A stretch of 14,733 nucleotides of DNA, from the NCBI GenBank assembly GCA_002691835.1, contig NZJA01000055.1:1-14733 (forward strand), written 5' to 3'. The position numbers and the translations under genes were made by a program. This document shows, piece after piece, positions 14,415 to 14,733 of this stretch (position 1 is the first letter of the stretch; the number at the start of each line of letters is the position of its first letter). This DNA comes from Planctomycetota bacterium. GTDB lineage: Bacteria; Planctomycetota; UBA8108; UBA1146. Below the pieces are notes generated by a model. That model did no database searches and was not told the origin of the DNA. It saw only the letters and a list, made by a program, of their open reading frames with translations.

Positions 14415-14733
14415 TTATTTTCGAATCAGTCCTGAACGTTCGAGCCAGCGGAAACGCGGTTCACGGTTCGATCGACCAGGGGGAGTAAAGGGAATGATGA
14501 GACAGGTTCCAAAAACAAAGCCACCAATATGAGCCCAGACGGCGGTGTTTCCCTCAAGTCCGACGGAGACTCGAAAGATGTCGCGTGCAAACCAGATCCC
14601 CAAGAACCAACTCGCCCGAATTTCAAATGTGCGGACGATGACGTAAATCCACAACAGGATGGTGACCTGTGAATGGGGATAGCAAAGCCAGTAAGCACCG
14701 AGAATTCCAGCGATGGCTCCCGAGGCACCGACC
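14415..14733 (-). CDS. Rhomboid-family intramembrane serine protease, C-terminal part (5' end outside window)
   Basis: The frame reads in from the window edge (first whole codon 14730-14732) and gives 105 residues to TAA 14415-14417. The first residues contain the catalytic serine motif G-A-S-G-A-I-A-G, with the Ser codon at 14721-14723, then a transmembrane helix with YWLCYP, WIYVIVRTF and a second helix with A-V-W-A-H-I-G-G, whose His codon at 14529-14531 is the dyad partner. Rhomboids cleave transmembrane helices within the membrane; the substrate here is unknown. The cytoplasmic tail is short and basic. The start codon and first helices lie upstream of the window on the - strand. Operon with DUF445 downstream. 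Confidence 0.93.
   Translation of the reverse strand, partial: VGASGAIAGILGAYWLCYPHSQVTILLWIYVIVRTFEIRASWFLGIWFARDIFRVSVGLEGNTAVWAHIGGFVFGTCLIIPFTPPGRSNREPRFRWLERSGLIRK

Overview
The window looks like an ordinary chromosomal segment of a Gram-negative-type bacterium, with tightly packed genes on both strands. I see no insertion sequence, CRISPR array, tRNA or rRNA. The mix of a giant PKD-repeat secreted protein, a very large Ser/Thr kinase with ATPase and TPR regions, a sigma-54 activator and several conserved housekeeping genes fits a Planctomycetota-like or other environmental lineage. That assignment is an inference without phylogenetic support. The longest stretch without a gene is 218 bases (4374-4591).

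Layout. (1) 1-2751 (+): 3' end of a large surface or secreted protein made of at least nine exact 83-residue PKD units, each carrying a CxxC, followed by a C-terminal beta-rich domain and a strong intrinsic terminator. (2) 2815-4373 (-): mnmA (tRNA 2-thiouridylase, GTG start) followed two bases later by a small SEC-C zinc-motif protein with a TTG start. (3) 4592-5734 (+): a medium-chain-type acyl-CoA dehydrogenase, convergent with one base of separation to (4) 5736-7238 (-): a 500-residue MBL-fold metallo-hydrolase. (5) 7369-13227 (-): three overlapping genes, namely a 1270-residue protein kinase/AAA ATPase/TPR protein, a GAF/sigma-54 AAA+/DNA-binding activator (14-base overlap) and a DUF503/YlxP protein (4-base overlap). 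(6) 13354-13770 (+): a stand-alone protein matching the archaeal threonyl-tRNA synthetase editing domain, divergent from the kinase operon. (7) 13787-14733 (-): a rhomboid intramembrane protease (partial) followed by a short DUF445 membrane protein.

How the genes may work together. Block 5 is the most striking. A kinase with a STAND-like sensor/ATPase body is translationally coupled to a sigma-54 activator that has a GAF domain but no receiver domain, so the pair reads as a kinase-to-sigma-54 signalling unit. Three of the other small genes (MnmA, the ThrRS-type editing domain, DUF503) belong to families connected with tRNA or ribosome quality, but they sit in separate transcription units and any joint role is conjecture. 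In several genes an upstream TTG would lengthen the reading frame. I chose starts by Shine-Dalgarno spacing and say so in each entry.
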